Shown here one piece after another: positions 41,187-53,577 of a DNA stretch of 64,000 nt. The stretch covers positions 62,001 through 126,000 of the forward strand of contig JAJGOT010000437.1 of NCBI GenBank assembly GCA_022457155.1, given 5' to 3'. The position numbers and the translations under genes are program-made. Within the stretch, counting starts at the first letter, position 1, and each line of letters starts with the position of its first letter. The notes beneath the pieces are model-generated. The model was not told where the DNA came from and did not search any database. It was given only the letters and a program-made list of their open reading frames with translations. The DNA is from Cladopsammia gracilis. Lineage: Eukaryota; Cnidaria; Anthozoa; Scleractinia; Dendrophylliidae.

Positions 41187-42178
41187 TATATATAGATAGC
41201 CCAAGCCTAACAGCGTCGCACTTTGAACAAGCTTAACTAAGGTGAAACTTAACTAAGGTGAAAGGTTGGAAGCACAAGAATTAAGATTGACGAACGGGCT
41301 ATTTTCAATTTTAGCAATTCTCAAAAACAGTATTACGCGACCGTCTGCACAGTACATTTTTATAGACCGTACAAAAGTTCACAAAAACTGTCTGTCAAAA
41401 ATTGCCCGAGAAACTGATTTGAAAATCAAAAATTGCAAAAATACACAAACATATTTGCATAAGGCGATGCGAGTGAAGATAGAACTGTACTACAAAATCA
41501 AGTCTTGTTTTGTTTACATTTTACATTAGTTTACGTTTAAAAGCAAAACGCGTACCATATAGCTCATCGAGTTCAAGCTTTCTTCGATGAAATTCAAGAG
41601 ATAGGCACGTTTTAAAATCAATTCGCCAAAACTAACAATAACACTAATAACAAGTCACTCACAGATTGATATCAACATAAATTCTCATCGAAAACTGTAA
41701 TCTGTTTTACCTTTAAGTTCCTCGCTTGCTTGGAAATTCAAATCTCCGCTTCTGGTTCTGAAATCATCTCCCGCATTGATAAAAATGTAAGACATGAAGT
41801 TCCTCGAAGCAAGATGTTATCCCTGAAAGCTCGTCTTTTTCCACTAAAGCGGCTTCTGAGTATACCTTAATTAGTATCCCTGTCTTGAGTAGCAAACCGC
41901 GAAAAAATTCAGGAAAATAACGAGTTTAATTCTCCGCTAGGCACAAGAAAACAACTAAAGTGTTTACCGAGCTCACGGCTGTGTGGCCGCGCGAAAAACA
42001 AAGCCTTGCTTTCAAGATCCCGGATGTTGTTCCAACACGGTGGGCGCCGGCGGGCGGACGGACACGCGCCCGCGAAACATTCCGCTAGCCATGACCATGA
42101 AAAATCACGGCGTAGGTTCTATGAGTATGGAGCTGCGCAGCCAGGCCTTCGGCCTGGCAAGTGCTCCGCTAATAATGT
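41187..42178 (+). repeat. Copy 3 of the ~1.2-kb dispersed repeat
   Basis: Direct match to 34311-35540 with several internal deletions. It contains a short tandem 'cttaactaaggtgaaa' at 41233-41264. Confidence 0.75.
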
Positions 42179-45100
42179 AAATCTCAGTGATTTTGAGCTA
42201 AAACGCTTTAAAATCTGGAAACTGAAGACTTATGAGAGCAAGTCGAAGTGAAGTGTTTTTGATATAATTTTGTTTATTGAAAGACGAGACAAACGGTCAT
42301 GAATGGCAGGATTTAAGTCAGGATTCAAGCTATAGCCCTAGCCCTAACTCTGCGTCTAACCCTCGCTGGAGTCCTCGGTCGCATCCTAACTTAGGTCCTG
42401 ACTCGATCAGACCTGGCTTGAATCCTGTCTCATATTCTGTCCAGAAAACAGCTTCTTGGTATTTAAGTATTATAATGAAGAGACTGCCAATAACCTTTTG
42501 TATATATATTTTTGCTTGAATTTTTTTTATCCATTTTTATGTGAAAACGCTGTATTTATTTTTTCAAAATACTTAGAACAACCTTCCTCAGATTTCATTT
42601 GGCAATGTTTGTGATCTTTATATTTTTGTTTCATGATTGTTTTTGTTGCAATATCTTAAAAAACATTTATTTAAGCAATGCTTCACATAAGAACTACAGT
42701 AAACTTCATTGTTCTGCGGCATTGGCTCTTTCCCACATAGAGTATCTTTGATGTTAAGAAAAGAGGAGGGGGTGATGGCTCATGATTATATTTCATTATA
42801 AAAATACAGAAAATCCATTTGTGTCAAATATATTTTAGGAAATGTTCGTGCTAAACAATCAGAATAGCAGAAGACAATAGCTACTAATTTTGCTTCTTTG
42901 ATGAAGTTCCCCAAATACAATATCTTTTAAAAATTGCATGTTGTGCGATTGGGTCTCAAAATACTTGAAACCTAAAAAAAATAGACTTTCTGCACCTTGA
43001 ACCTTAACTTTTTAGCGGTTTTTGAGTCTAGGCCAATGCGATCACTAGTTGTAACAATGAAAATAGTTGACATTCCATCGTGCATTGCAGTTCAGCACTA
43101 TCCTTCTGCGGATCATTACTTAAGCAGCTACTTGAATTGTTCTCATTCTAGACAAGCAATATTATTTCTGCCTTTTGTTTCGCTAATTAATGTTCACAAT
43201 ACTGTACTTGTTGTTAATATTGTAATAATTTAAATCACAGTGATTTTGAGCTAAAAGGGGCTTTAAAATCTGGAAACTGGCGGGTTTTTTATTTTTTTAT
43301 TATTTTTTTTTTTCAGATTGAACTAGCTAAAACTTTGAGCCCCAGATAGTTATGTCACGCACGAAATATGTTGCACCTTGCGCACCCTCGCCTGTTTCCT
43401 ACACGCAAATCCGCTCTAGTAGGTGCGGTTTTATGTAATGTAAAATTTATTTCTTATGTAGGTATGTATACAGGCCACTTATGTTGTATTGTAAAACTCC
43501 CTGACGAAGTTTGCGTTACGTAGTCACACGAAACGCGTAGGAGAAAATAAATCGTTTTACAACTCTAAGAGTTCGCAGACGTGCTGCTCACTAGTTCAAT
43601 CTTAACAAAAAAATTAAAAAAATCGCCTTTGCGACATTTCCCGCGAACTGCGAACGTCAAGAAGTCACGAAACCAGTGCCTTGCCGCCAGGTTTGCGGTG
43701 TGAGGTTCACGTTTGTACGGCTAGACCACGCTCTAGAGGTAACTGATTTTGCACACTAAAACATCACAATCCCACTTTTAAGAGGGAATACCACTTTTTA
43801 TTCCGCTGATTAATAATCGAATTATTTTCATAGAAACGTATTTTTGAAGACTGTTTCTCAGCTAATATAGCATGGGAATGTATATCCAACAATGCGTACT
43901 TTGTTTCCGAGATGGCTCCGGTAATAGGCATAGATAAAAAGTAACCCTCAATCTTAAGCCCATATTATGCTCACACGTTGAACTCATAACTGTAAACTGC
44001 TGGCCGACGTTTGGGGTTTGCGGTTTAAGGGGAAACCCTCAATATTAAGGTCTCTACTATTTCTTAATGACTCTGAGAACAACGAATCAAAGCTTGACAT
44101 GGGATTTGAAAAAGAGAAACAAAATTGCTATCTCTCGACTCATTGTCATATTTCCTTTTTAAATACGATTTTTTCATGAAGCAGTTTACTCATAACTGTA
44201 AACTGCTGGCCGACGTTTCGGGTTTGCGGTTTAAGGGGAAACCCTCAATATTAAACATTGAAAACTAGTGGAAAAGAATCAATGCAGAGCACGTTTCATG
44301 CGCAGCATTAAGAAACATAATTGACGAACTAATTAATTAATTACCAGTAATTAATTAATGCTAATGTCGTAAAAAGAAAATAAACTGATGTGATATTTTG
44401 TTTTAGTGTATGTAGGAGAGCTGTAAGGCATTTAACCCTCAAACACCGTTGGCTGTTGTGGACTACTGGTCCAAGAAAGAAAATTAGCAAACCATGGAAC
44501 GAGGAATCTTCCGCGTTCTGATTTCTTAGGGGTTTTTACAACAACAACAAACAACAACAATTTTATTTCAAACCTTCCAATTACAACAGAACCTCCCATT
44601 TATCATACATACATGATTTAATTCCACTTTAAGTGAGTGTTACGTCGCTTGTACAAAATATGATAGTCCAATAAACCCTCTGGTGTCGCATGTTTCAGAT
44701 GAACAGCTTCATTTGTGCACTATCTGAGGAGATGACGATTGTTGTTGTCGGCGTGTAATTTGCAAACCTTTACAAAGTCTGTTAGAATGTCAATATGGGG
44801 CTGCTTCCTTCGCTTTAACGTAATGTTTGGAATGAGAATGAGAAACAAATTTCCTGGAGTATTGTGATCGAAAATGATGAAAGTTTGGACTTTTCCACAA
44901 GTTCGCAGATGTTATATGCGTCGTACACGATTAGATGGGCGTTATGAATTAAAAAGTTGGTCACAACTTTCTCTCTCATCTGTTGAGGTGAGTTTCATTT
45001 CCCAAACTGGCGGTTTCTTCTTCGTTTTCATCTACCTGCGTATTTTATTCAGTGTTTCTCTTTGCAGCTAGGCGGGAGAAATAACCTGCAATCTGTTGCG

Positions 45101-45244
45101 GAGTTAGAAATTCGACGCTTTCATATCGCCGCGTACCACCAGCATCCTTGGCTTTTGCGCATAGCTTTGGGAACACCTGCGGGATCTGCTTCTTGACCGT
45201 ACCACTCTCCGATCTCCGGCCTCAAGAGTCCTCGTGTATTTTTG
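42179..45244. other. Non-coding, fragmentary duplications
   Basis: 'cagtgattttgagctaaaa' recurs at about 42187 and 43240, flanking about 1.05 kb. Bases 42600-42690 and 43120-43230 are diverged copies of 40980-41180. A 68-bp direct repeat starting 'tcataactgtaaactgctgg' lies at 43986-44053 and 44190-44258. No gene supportable. Confidence 0.55.
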
Positions 45245-45480
45245 CATTTTTTGCAAAGTAGCATTACTAGTTATTGTAGACGGAGAAAAAGTTGTTTTTG
45301 CGAACTTTTGTATGGTCTAATGTACTGTGCAGACGGTCGCGCAGTACTGTTTTTGAGAATTACTAAAATTAAAAAATAGCGCGGTCGTCAATCTCAATTC
45401 TTGTGCTTCCGACCTTTCACCTTGGTTAAGCTTGTTCAGGGAGCGACGCTGTTAGGCTAAGCCTATCTACATATATATTA
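45245..45480 (-). repeat. Copy 4 (partial) of the ~1.2-kb repeat
   Basis: Inverted relative to copies 2 and 3, matching 3040-3290. Only the end with 'aagcttgttcagggagcgac' is present. It is followed directly by the block shared with 3301-4215. Confidence 0.7.
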
Positions 45481-46305
45481 CTCTTAGAGCTGGACCAATA
45501 TTTTTCGGTTTTCACTGATATAAATAATAACCCGACTTTTTAAGGCAACACTAAAACTGGTGACATAGATCATTTAATTACGGACAATGCCTTTTGTTCA
45601 CAGTGTCTTTGTGAAGGAGCTTTGTCTGGGCCGTGAATGTGAAAATAAATATAAGTTCCATAGTTTTAAAGAAAGGAAAAAAGATAAACCACTCTTTATA
45701 AATAGTATTCCATCATAAAGTGGGAAAATAATTAGCTGCATGAAAAAATGTCATACAATGACGCAACACATTCTGAAATAATTGGTGTTTAGTTTTCAGT
45801 TGAGTGTCGAAATTAACTTCGCTATTGTTTTGGTTTTCCATTGCTGCGCATTGTTATTACCTAAAGGACACTCGCGCCACTTTCTTAACCAATCAGAAGT
45901 ACTGAGAACCAAAACTAATCGTGACTTGCTCGCACGCATTTTCTCGCGCTTGACGCTGATTCTTGGATTTTGTCGGCTTCAGTTTTGATCGGCAAGACAA
46001 ATTGCTTTATTTTTGGTTTAACGATAACCATTATTACTCGGCTCTAGGCTGCCATACAATTACACAACACAAAGTGAAATAATTAGCTGTCTGTAAAAAT
46101 ATCATACAATGACACAACAACACAAAGTGAGTAAATTATGTTTGCACATGGATATCCCTCAACAGATCGCATCACTAATTCTCTTGTCGCTGCACATCGC
46201 TGTAGCGGCTCGCTCGACATTTCTCGCTGTTTACTAACCTCATTCCTAAAAATCAAACACCTCTAAATTAGTAACAGAAGAATTGGAGACTTTTCAAAGA
46301 CTATG

Positions 46306-46453
46306 TAAGGGTTAGACAATGAACGCGAGTGTTCTATGGGATATGGTGCCTCGAGCATAGATAGAAGGCCACGAGGGCGTAGCCCGAGTGGCACTTCTAT
46401 CTAATGCAAGAGGCGCTTTATCCCATAGGACACGAGCGTTCATTGTCTAACCG
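46306..46453. mobile_element. Complete copy of the palindromic MITE seen at 7893
   Basis: The outer arms 'gggttagacaatgaacgc' and 'gcgttcattgtctaacc' are both present, so this copy defines the full element of about 148 bp. Confidence 0.8.
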
Positions 46454-47165
46454 TCTTAGAAAATGGTCACATCCGCGAAGAAACCATATTTTATGCAGAT
46501 TGTATTTATGAGCGTATTTTAATTGTGTCATTCACACTTGGGAATCACGTTGTTATTTTGTTTTGGACGTCGCCGTAATGTTGGTATAGAATTTTACGAA
46601 TAACAATGCTTTTCTTTTTTCGGAGCTTTGTTTATTCTTTGTTGTTTTGATGGCTCATTTGCTCCGGCTATGAGCCAGTATACAGAGCTCGAGGAACTTG
46701 AGGCCGTCCTTGTCACTCAAGAGTTACTTGCTTTTGAGCGTAGACATATCCGAGTGCTAGCGCTTGGGGGATGAATTCGATAAAAGGGCACGTTTGAACG
46801 AAATTGAGCAAAGAAAAAGAAACAGAATTCCAAAGCACGGTGAGATCAGTCATTCGGTTCTGTTCTGGTGTACCGGTACACAAGGACAAAAACAAAAGAC
46901 TAAACAATAGACTACACGGACATAATACCCTATAAACAAAGGAAATACAATGTGAAATCCCTTGTCAACCGGCACACGAGGACAGAACCAGTCTTTCGTT
47001 TAATTTTTCCTAAAAATTGTTAAGTCGAATTTGGTTTTGTTATTTTGGTGATTAATCTCGTGCTTAAGTTACGTAAAGCGAAAACTTCAAATAAAATTGT
47101 CATTTTTATAACGTAAACTGCAAGTTGTTTTTGAATTAGCAGCCTGTAATTCATTAGTATGCTCT

Positions 47166-47290
47166 ATATACTCATTAGTATGCTCTATTTTCTCATTAGT
47201 ATGCTCTATATAGAGCATACTAATGAGGCTTTTAGACAAAGGAAAACAAAAGAATTCATTAGTATGTTCTATATAGAGCTTACTAATGAG
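47166..47290. repeat. Cluster of 'ctcattagtatgctctat' palindromes
   Basis: The unit occurs three times, then in inverted form, giving a perfect foldback across 'gctctatatagagc' near 47208. A diverged fourth palindrome lies at about 47256-47287. Confidence 0.8.
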
Positions 47291-47945
47291 TAGTTATTTT
47301 ACCCCACAATTTCCCTTGGCTTCAAAGCCCCCGCCTCTTCACATAATTTAAAACAGTTTATGGGATATAGAGCACACAAATACTGGGCACTGATTGGCTG
47401 AGTGAGTGTGACCATTTTCTAAGGGTAGAGAACTTTGAAATTAAGGTACCACCTTTTAACAATGCATTTAAAAAAGGGTCGATAGGCCTTTGAAAAACAA
47501 AGGAACTGTTCTACTCAGGCAATTTTGACCTCGTCGTTTGCATAGATCATTAAGGGTATAATACTGATTGTTTGCCCTGTATTATAAATCAATGTACATC
47601 AAAGGCTTTTGATATTAGTTGTATTAGTCAAATTTGAATGCATAAATAAAAGAGGCCTTTCTTTCGATGTAACAAAAAAATCTTTGGGGCAATTTTTTGG
47701 AACATGGTGAAATCATACCATGTACGCATGACGCGAAGAAATAAAGCCGTCACCACAGCCAAATTGTACCGGCTCCCTTCACGAGAAATAAGCATTTAGG
47801 TAGACTCGTAAAAATGCGAGGAGACAACTTTGAAATTTAACGTAAACCCGTGATAAATCGCTCTTGTCATTACAATCCTAAGCATGCTTCTTTAACAGAG
47901 CATCCTTAACCAGTGTTTCATTATTGCTTAATCCCGTAATGTTTT

Positions 47946-48614
47946 TTTTTGGATATAAAGCAAAAGACACGAACACTGCCCAATCACAAACCGAAAATGA
48001 ACGAACGGAAGAGCAACCAAAATGACGCACCGAAAAACAGAGCACAACTGAAAGGACAGCTTAATCTATGAATCCCCGATACGACAAGGCGGTCACCATC
48101 CGAACGTAAATACCCGTCAGCAACGAAGAGAAGGACTGAACGAATACCTTGTGCTAGAAGTAAAAGAATAGTAATGAAGAAGGAGCCCTTAAAATGTGGC
48201 TTATGTTTACATTTATATTAAAACATTAGAGTTTCACTCTAAATGTTTTAATACCTGTTGCAAACCTTTAATTTGAAATGTTTCGACTTATGGCCGAAAT
48301 AATTTGTTTGTGCCAAACCGTAACATACAACAAAAGGTCCAACTTTGTTTTTGTAAAAAAATAACAGATACGAACAGCTTCACTCAAAATCGAAAACCGA
48401 GAATCAACGAACGGAATGACAGCCAAAATGACGCACGGGACATCAGGGAACATTTGACAATTCAATTGAACCCATGAATCACCGAACGACAAGATGACAG
48501 ACAACCGAACGCAAAATAGAGAAGGACTGAACGAATCCTTTATGTTAAACAAAAAAATAATTTAGCCAGTATAGCAAGAAACCTTAATATGTGGCATGTG
48601 CTTAATCATTTGTA
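47946..48614. repeat. 'aatcaacgaacgga' repeat units
   Basis: About 47960-48130, 48250-48560 and 49560-49910 are diverged copies of the same ~300-bp sequence (for example 'gacagccaaaatgacgca', 'catgaatcaccgaacgacaa'). The piggyBac-type element separates two of them. The long minus-strand frames here simply follow the repeat. Confidence 0.65.
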
Positions 48615-48618
48615 TTAA

Positions 48619-49557
48619 CCCTATTCAGGCTGGGCTTTTTTTAGGCAATCGGTGACTGGGGGGGGGGGGGGGGTGCTCCTCGGACCCCCCCTTCATATCT
48701 CTGGAACCAGTAAGGCTAGGACCATGAAATTTTCACACAATGTTCACCTCCATCAAAGGAAAACTCACACCCAGTTTTGACCTGCCACACCCAATTATGA
48801 CGTCACAATGACGTCATTTTTGTTTTTCCGACGTTTCTTTGATATTTTTCCATCCAGATACTTGAAATATCAAATATAACTGTAAAATCATCTCTTTAAT
48901 ATTAAAACATAATAAATACAAACAAGGACACACTTGTAAAGCGAGAAAAAGCAAAAAAGGCGATAAAACTATAATTTTGAAATTATTGTCCGCCATCTTG
49001 GATCCGCCATCTTGGATCCGCCATCTTGGATTTCCTTTTTTTTTCGTTTAAATTAAAATTTAAAAAAATATCTAAAAGAGAAAAGGATCAGAATGTATAA
49101 AACACGTATCAAACTAATGTCTATTATCCAAACAATGAACTTAGAAGCGTTATTTAATAAATAGTACAAAATTTTTCTCTATAAGTAAAAGAGAGCAAAA
49201 ATTTGCCTACCCCTCCCCCCACATATTTGATGTTAAAATATTTTTATGTCTTTCAAGAACTAGTCCCAAGAAAAACTATTCTAACATGAAAATGCACTAT
49301 AAGTCAAAGAACAAGATCTTAAAATAAAAAAATTCACCATATTTTAATATTTTGAAAACCTAAGTGTCAAAAACTGGTTGCCATGGCAACATGGTTAATC
49401 ACACTGACATGTTATGGATACCAAAATGTCCCTAGATAAATTCTAGGAAAAGTCAGAAAATTTCAGCCTCATAGCTATTTCGGTGTAAGAGTTATCACAA
49501 TTTTACGGGAGGGAGGGGTGGGGGGGTTCGAAAAGCTCCCCCCCAGTCTGAATAGGG
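48619..49557. mobile_element. Non-autonomous piggyBac-type element
   Basis: Flanked by TTAA at 48615-48618 and 49558-49561, the piggyBac target. Its ends are CCCTATTCAGGCTGGG and the inverted CCCAGTCTGAATAGGG. 939 bp, no transposase. It contains G-runs near both ends and three tandem 'gccatcttggatcc' units at about 48991-49030. Confidence 0.85.
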
Positions 49558-50078
49558 TTAAAACAGTAAATCATAGGATTTTGACCCTAAATATTTCAAT
49601 GTCCGTTGTAAACCTTCAATTAGTTTAACAAAAAGTTTGGAGTAACGGGGGAAATAATTCACTTGTGCCAAATTGTAAAGAACAACGAAAGGCGAGAAGG
49701 TCCAACTTTGTTTTTGTACAAAGTAACAGATACGAACAGCCCAACCCAAAATCGAAAATCGAGAATCAACGAACGGAACGACAGCCAAAATGACGCATAG
49801 AACATCAGGGAACGTTTGACAATTCAACTGAACCCATGAATCACCGAACGACAAGATGACCGACAACCGAACGCAAAAACCAGCCAGCGAAAGAGAGAAG
49901 GACTGTCTCAAGGTTGTCTTCAAAGTTAGTCCGGTGACAAGAAACATTTCTAACTTAGTTTGATTATTTCTTTTAAAGATTTTAGAAAACACAGATATCG
50001 GTAATGACGTGTTGATCAAGCATAGCCAATGAGGGAAAGGCAGTTTGAGGGCTTAAATCCAGCGTTCTATAACTACTC

Positions 50079-50194
50079 ACCTTTCGAACTACCGTGGCCA
50101 GGAATGCAAGGATGAAAGTGGCATACAGTTCATCAAATTTGATTTCTTGACCGCTTGCCAAGTAATCGAAATTGTCATTCTTTTTAGCCATCAT
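50079..50194 (-). CDS. Orphan first exon of a membrane-type protein
   Basis: From ATG 50194 the frame reads MMAKKNDNFDYLASGQEIKF and continues into a hydrophobic segment (YATFILAFLATVVRK), then a GTGAGT donor at about 50078. Unlike the left-arm counterpart at 15661 it has no stop. The next exon was not found within the arm, so the gene may be truncated by the duplication edge. The protein family is not recognised. Confidence 0.4.
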
Positions 50195-50199
50195 TTTTT

Positions 50200-52024
50200 A
50201 TCTCGTTAATGCGCATGCGCATGAAACGAGATTTCGGAATCAGTAAGCCAAAAACGGGAAAAAGTTGTTAACACAGGTTTCTTTGTTAAATTTTGTGTAC
50301 TTTTATCCGGGGGGGGGGGGGGGGGGTTCTTCTTTCTTCTTTATAGAAGCTATATTAGGGCATTGAGGATATGGTTGGTTTAACCGGTTAGGATTTCAAG
50401 AACGGCGTCACATACTGGCACTATAATTTTTGGGGAGCACCCCCGGACCTATTGTTAATTTCCCTAGGGTATTGGGATGTCAAAACTTGTCATGACCTTG
50501 CCATATCTTACATTTCGTCACCGCAAAGGTATTAAAGTTCTTATTAAGTTTCGATATCTCACGTTACCTATCAGTGTTTGTTCTATTTTGGTATATTGAA
50601 TAATTGCTATTACGGTTTTATTATGCAATAGTATGGGAAAGACGTCATAGTTTTGTTGATTTATTTAGCTACTGTGCACAAGGAAATTTTGCAGATTGTC
50701 GGAGAAAATTTGTTTTGCGGGAGGAAATTTGTGCAGGTCGAGACAGCTAAAATTTTTGTTTGCCGATTTCTGGTCAAGTATAAATAAAATCCAAGGCATC
50801 GGTATTAAACTGCAATTTTACTTCCTGACCAGAGGTTTGTATAGTTCTTATAGCTGTGGTTGCTGTTGTGACTTCAATAAGAACATAAACGAGACAACTA
50901 GTGAGTGAATTATTGTACGTTATTGTAAAAAACGTATCAGTATCAGGATGACAGTCTGGTTCTTTTGAGGACGTGTCTGGAGTTGAATCGGGAATGCAGA
51001 ATGTTGTGCCGGTCGCCTCGGAGTTATGAGAGCAATATGTTTGTTCACTGTTTGAAAGTTCCTGTTAAGCCGATATACATCATTAAAACAAGCATTTTTT
51101 TTCTGCGGGAGTATATTTCTGCGGTGGAAAATTTAATAGAAAATAAAATAATACTGAATTATAATGCAACAACGGACAACCTTGTCTAACTCACCGTACG
51201 AGCGAAAAGGCCGACGAGAGCTATCCCTTGTTTATTGTTTTAGTGATCCTGTAGTTCATATAACGTACACACGAACGTTGGAGGAAATTTTTTTTTTTTT
51301 TCAAGTTATATTTTTCCTATCTACTTAAGCTTTATGCTTTTTGTTTCCTGTGTGGATGTGCCGGAGAACTTATCGTCTGACAGATTAGGGCCATTTATAC
51401 GACAGAAAATAAGACACGTCTTATCTAAGAAGCGACTTAAATAAGACGCGAACCGATCGTATAAACAGTACAAAATAAGCATTCGTATCTAATTTTAGAC
51501 CAAATCCCAACAGCCAGCGACAAAGTCACGAAACCACTTGTTTCGTCTCCACGAAATCCAATTAAATTTGCATATTGTTGGCACGAAAATATGGGTGTGA
51601 CGTAATGGTGCAAGCATCGGACTGCTAAAATAAAAAGTTCTCAAATGACTAGATATAGTCCTCTACTCTCAATTCCACATTGAATTCGCAGCTTTTTTTT
51701 TCCTTTCAAAAATATAACACGCGTTTTCTTAATCTTCTCGTTTCTTTCACCTTAAAAAAAATCTCTAGCTGTGATACTTACGCCGTCGCCAGATGAATTG
51801 AGAACGAATTTAACCCGAAATCCTTAATGATCACCTCCCTTACCCATGACAGCAAGAAAACAAGCAGGGGAGACTGAGAAATGAAATGCGCGTGAAAAGG
51901 AGTCCGTATAGTGAAACAGTTAAACAAGAAACCTCCAAGACATCGGAAGCATTCTCATCTAAGAAACGGAAAAACCGCACTCCCCTCGAAAACCCAACCT
52001 CACATTCTAACGCATTAACGAGAT
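50200..52024. mobile_element. Right-arm-only 1.8-kb insertion with short inverted ends
   Basis: The left arm lacks this stretch. Its ends are 'atctcgttaatgcg' (50200-50213) and 'cgcattaacgagat' (52011-52024), a 14-bp inverted repeat. A poly-G tract lies near 50311. No transposase reading frame is apparent. About 30 further unmatched bases follow the right end before arm homology resumes. Confidence 0.6.
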
Positions 52025-52488
52025 GGCTTTAAGAGCCCTTTGATTCTGTTTGGTTTATATTTCTTTGCTATTTTTTTTTTTTATAAAAGCCTAATTATGT
52101 TGACAATAGCCACATTATAGTATTTGTCCCTAATACTGAAAGGGGATTCTGAAGGGTCATCGATTGCTTCACTGCAATTTGAAAATAACTGTAACTGCTT
52201 TCATCGCTTCTCGCGACTTTTCCTTCCCATTTCAAGATAATAAAGCAAGCTTTAAGCAAGCTGCCGACCACAATCGTGAAATCACGATATACTAGACGGG
52301 ACAGCGTCCCTTTAATCTTTAATACAAGTGTAATTCGAGAGTCACTTTATTTTTAGTTTAACTTTTCCTCATGTTTACTTAACACAAGTTTAATGAGCGC
52401 GATCACTGTCACTTATGTTGGTTGCTTTAACCACTATTTTAACTAACATCAGATTTATGTAATGACACACGATTATCATAGTGCTTCA

Positions 52489-53519
52489 CTAATTGTACTC
52501 TATGTTTTCAGCCATCTTTCCCAATTTCCCACTTTTTTGCTCCAGGTGTTTCTGGAACGCTTTCAGAATGGCAATAAAATGATCCAGCATAGTTGCGTCA
52601 CAGTTGGAACCCGCCTCTTCAATACAGCCAATATAATCTGAAAACGAAGTCCCAAGGTTGTTTTCCATCCCTATCTTAGCCAGGGTCACATCTCGTGTTA
52701 TGCATTTGCGCACGGCATCTCCAACACACGTTTTGTAGCTGTCCTTCTCTGTCGACAGAAAAAACAAATCATTATTATTATTATATTATTTTTATACCCT
52801 ACGGAAAGCTGGAGCTGGCCAAGATTCTACAGCACGTACTACATGTCTGAGAATTGGTCTTGCTGTCTTGGTTTATTTGATTGCCGTTAATTAGATGATA
52901 TTTATCAAATTCTACCACTGGCAACATGTAAAACATGCTTGTCAGTTTCGGTGCGTTGTTATTCAAAAATTCGGCACTTGGGTTTCTGGGATCGTTTGGG
53001 TACTCAGCGTTCGTTACTGTGGTTTCCTAAAGCAAGGTTTTAACCATTCATGGCTCGTATTGGTTACCCAAACGATCCCAGAAATCTCAAAACAGCTGGT
53101 ACTTAGTATTCCTAAAGTTTCTCGTAAAGCGAATTATCTAAGATGATGAGATTTTCTTTTCTGACTAATTTCGGTTAAATTCTAATACTTCACGGATGGA
53201 AGATATGTGTATTAAAGTTTCTAGCATAGTAAATCTATAAATTTCCTTTTTACCTTGGTCTGGTTAATATTTACACGATCTAAAGGTTTTTTAGGCAAGG
53301 TTTTTTTATAAGAATAACAATAGATAAATTGCTTTTCATTGTTCAGTTCAATTCTGGCATATCCTTCGAAAGTTCCGTACGAATATGCTCTTAAAACAGT
53401 GAATTACTTACCAACATTCGGCAACTTCTCTATTTTCATTATGCCTAGAATAAATCAGAACCATGGACATCTAAATTGCATCTCGGATAGTAATTTTAGA
53501 TTTTCTTAACAAGCAATTG

Positions 53520-53577
<58 letters not shown>

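Larger units (their letters stand above)
45481..47945 (+). repeat. Direct copy of left-arm sequence 3300-4560
   Basis: 45481-46305 matches 3301-4130, and 47423-47945 matches 4142-4560. The interruption (46306-47422) is a composite of a palindromic MITE, a block also found at 8030-8155, and small palindromes. Confidence 0.7.

Noticed and set aside
48268..50019. Two similar minus-strand frames (94 and 153 codons)
   Set aside because: Their similarity comes from a repeated DNA unit; frames end at random and no start context or domain is seen.
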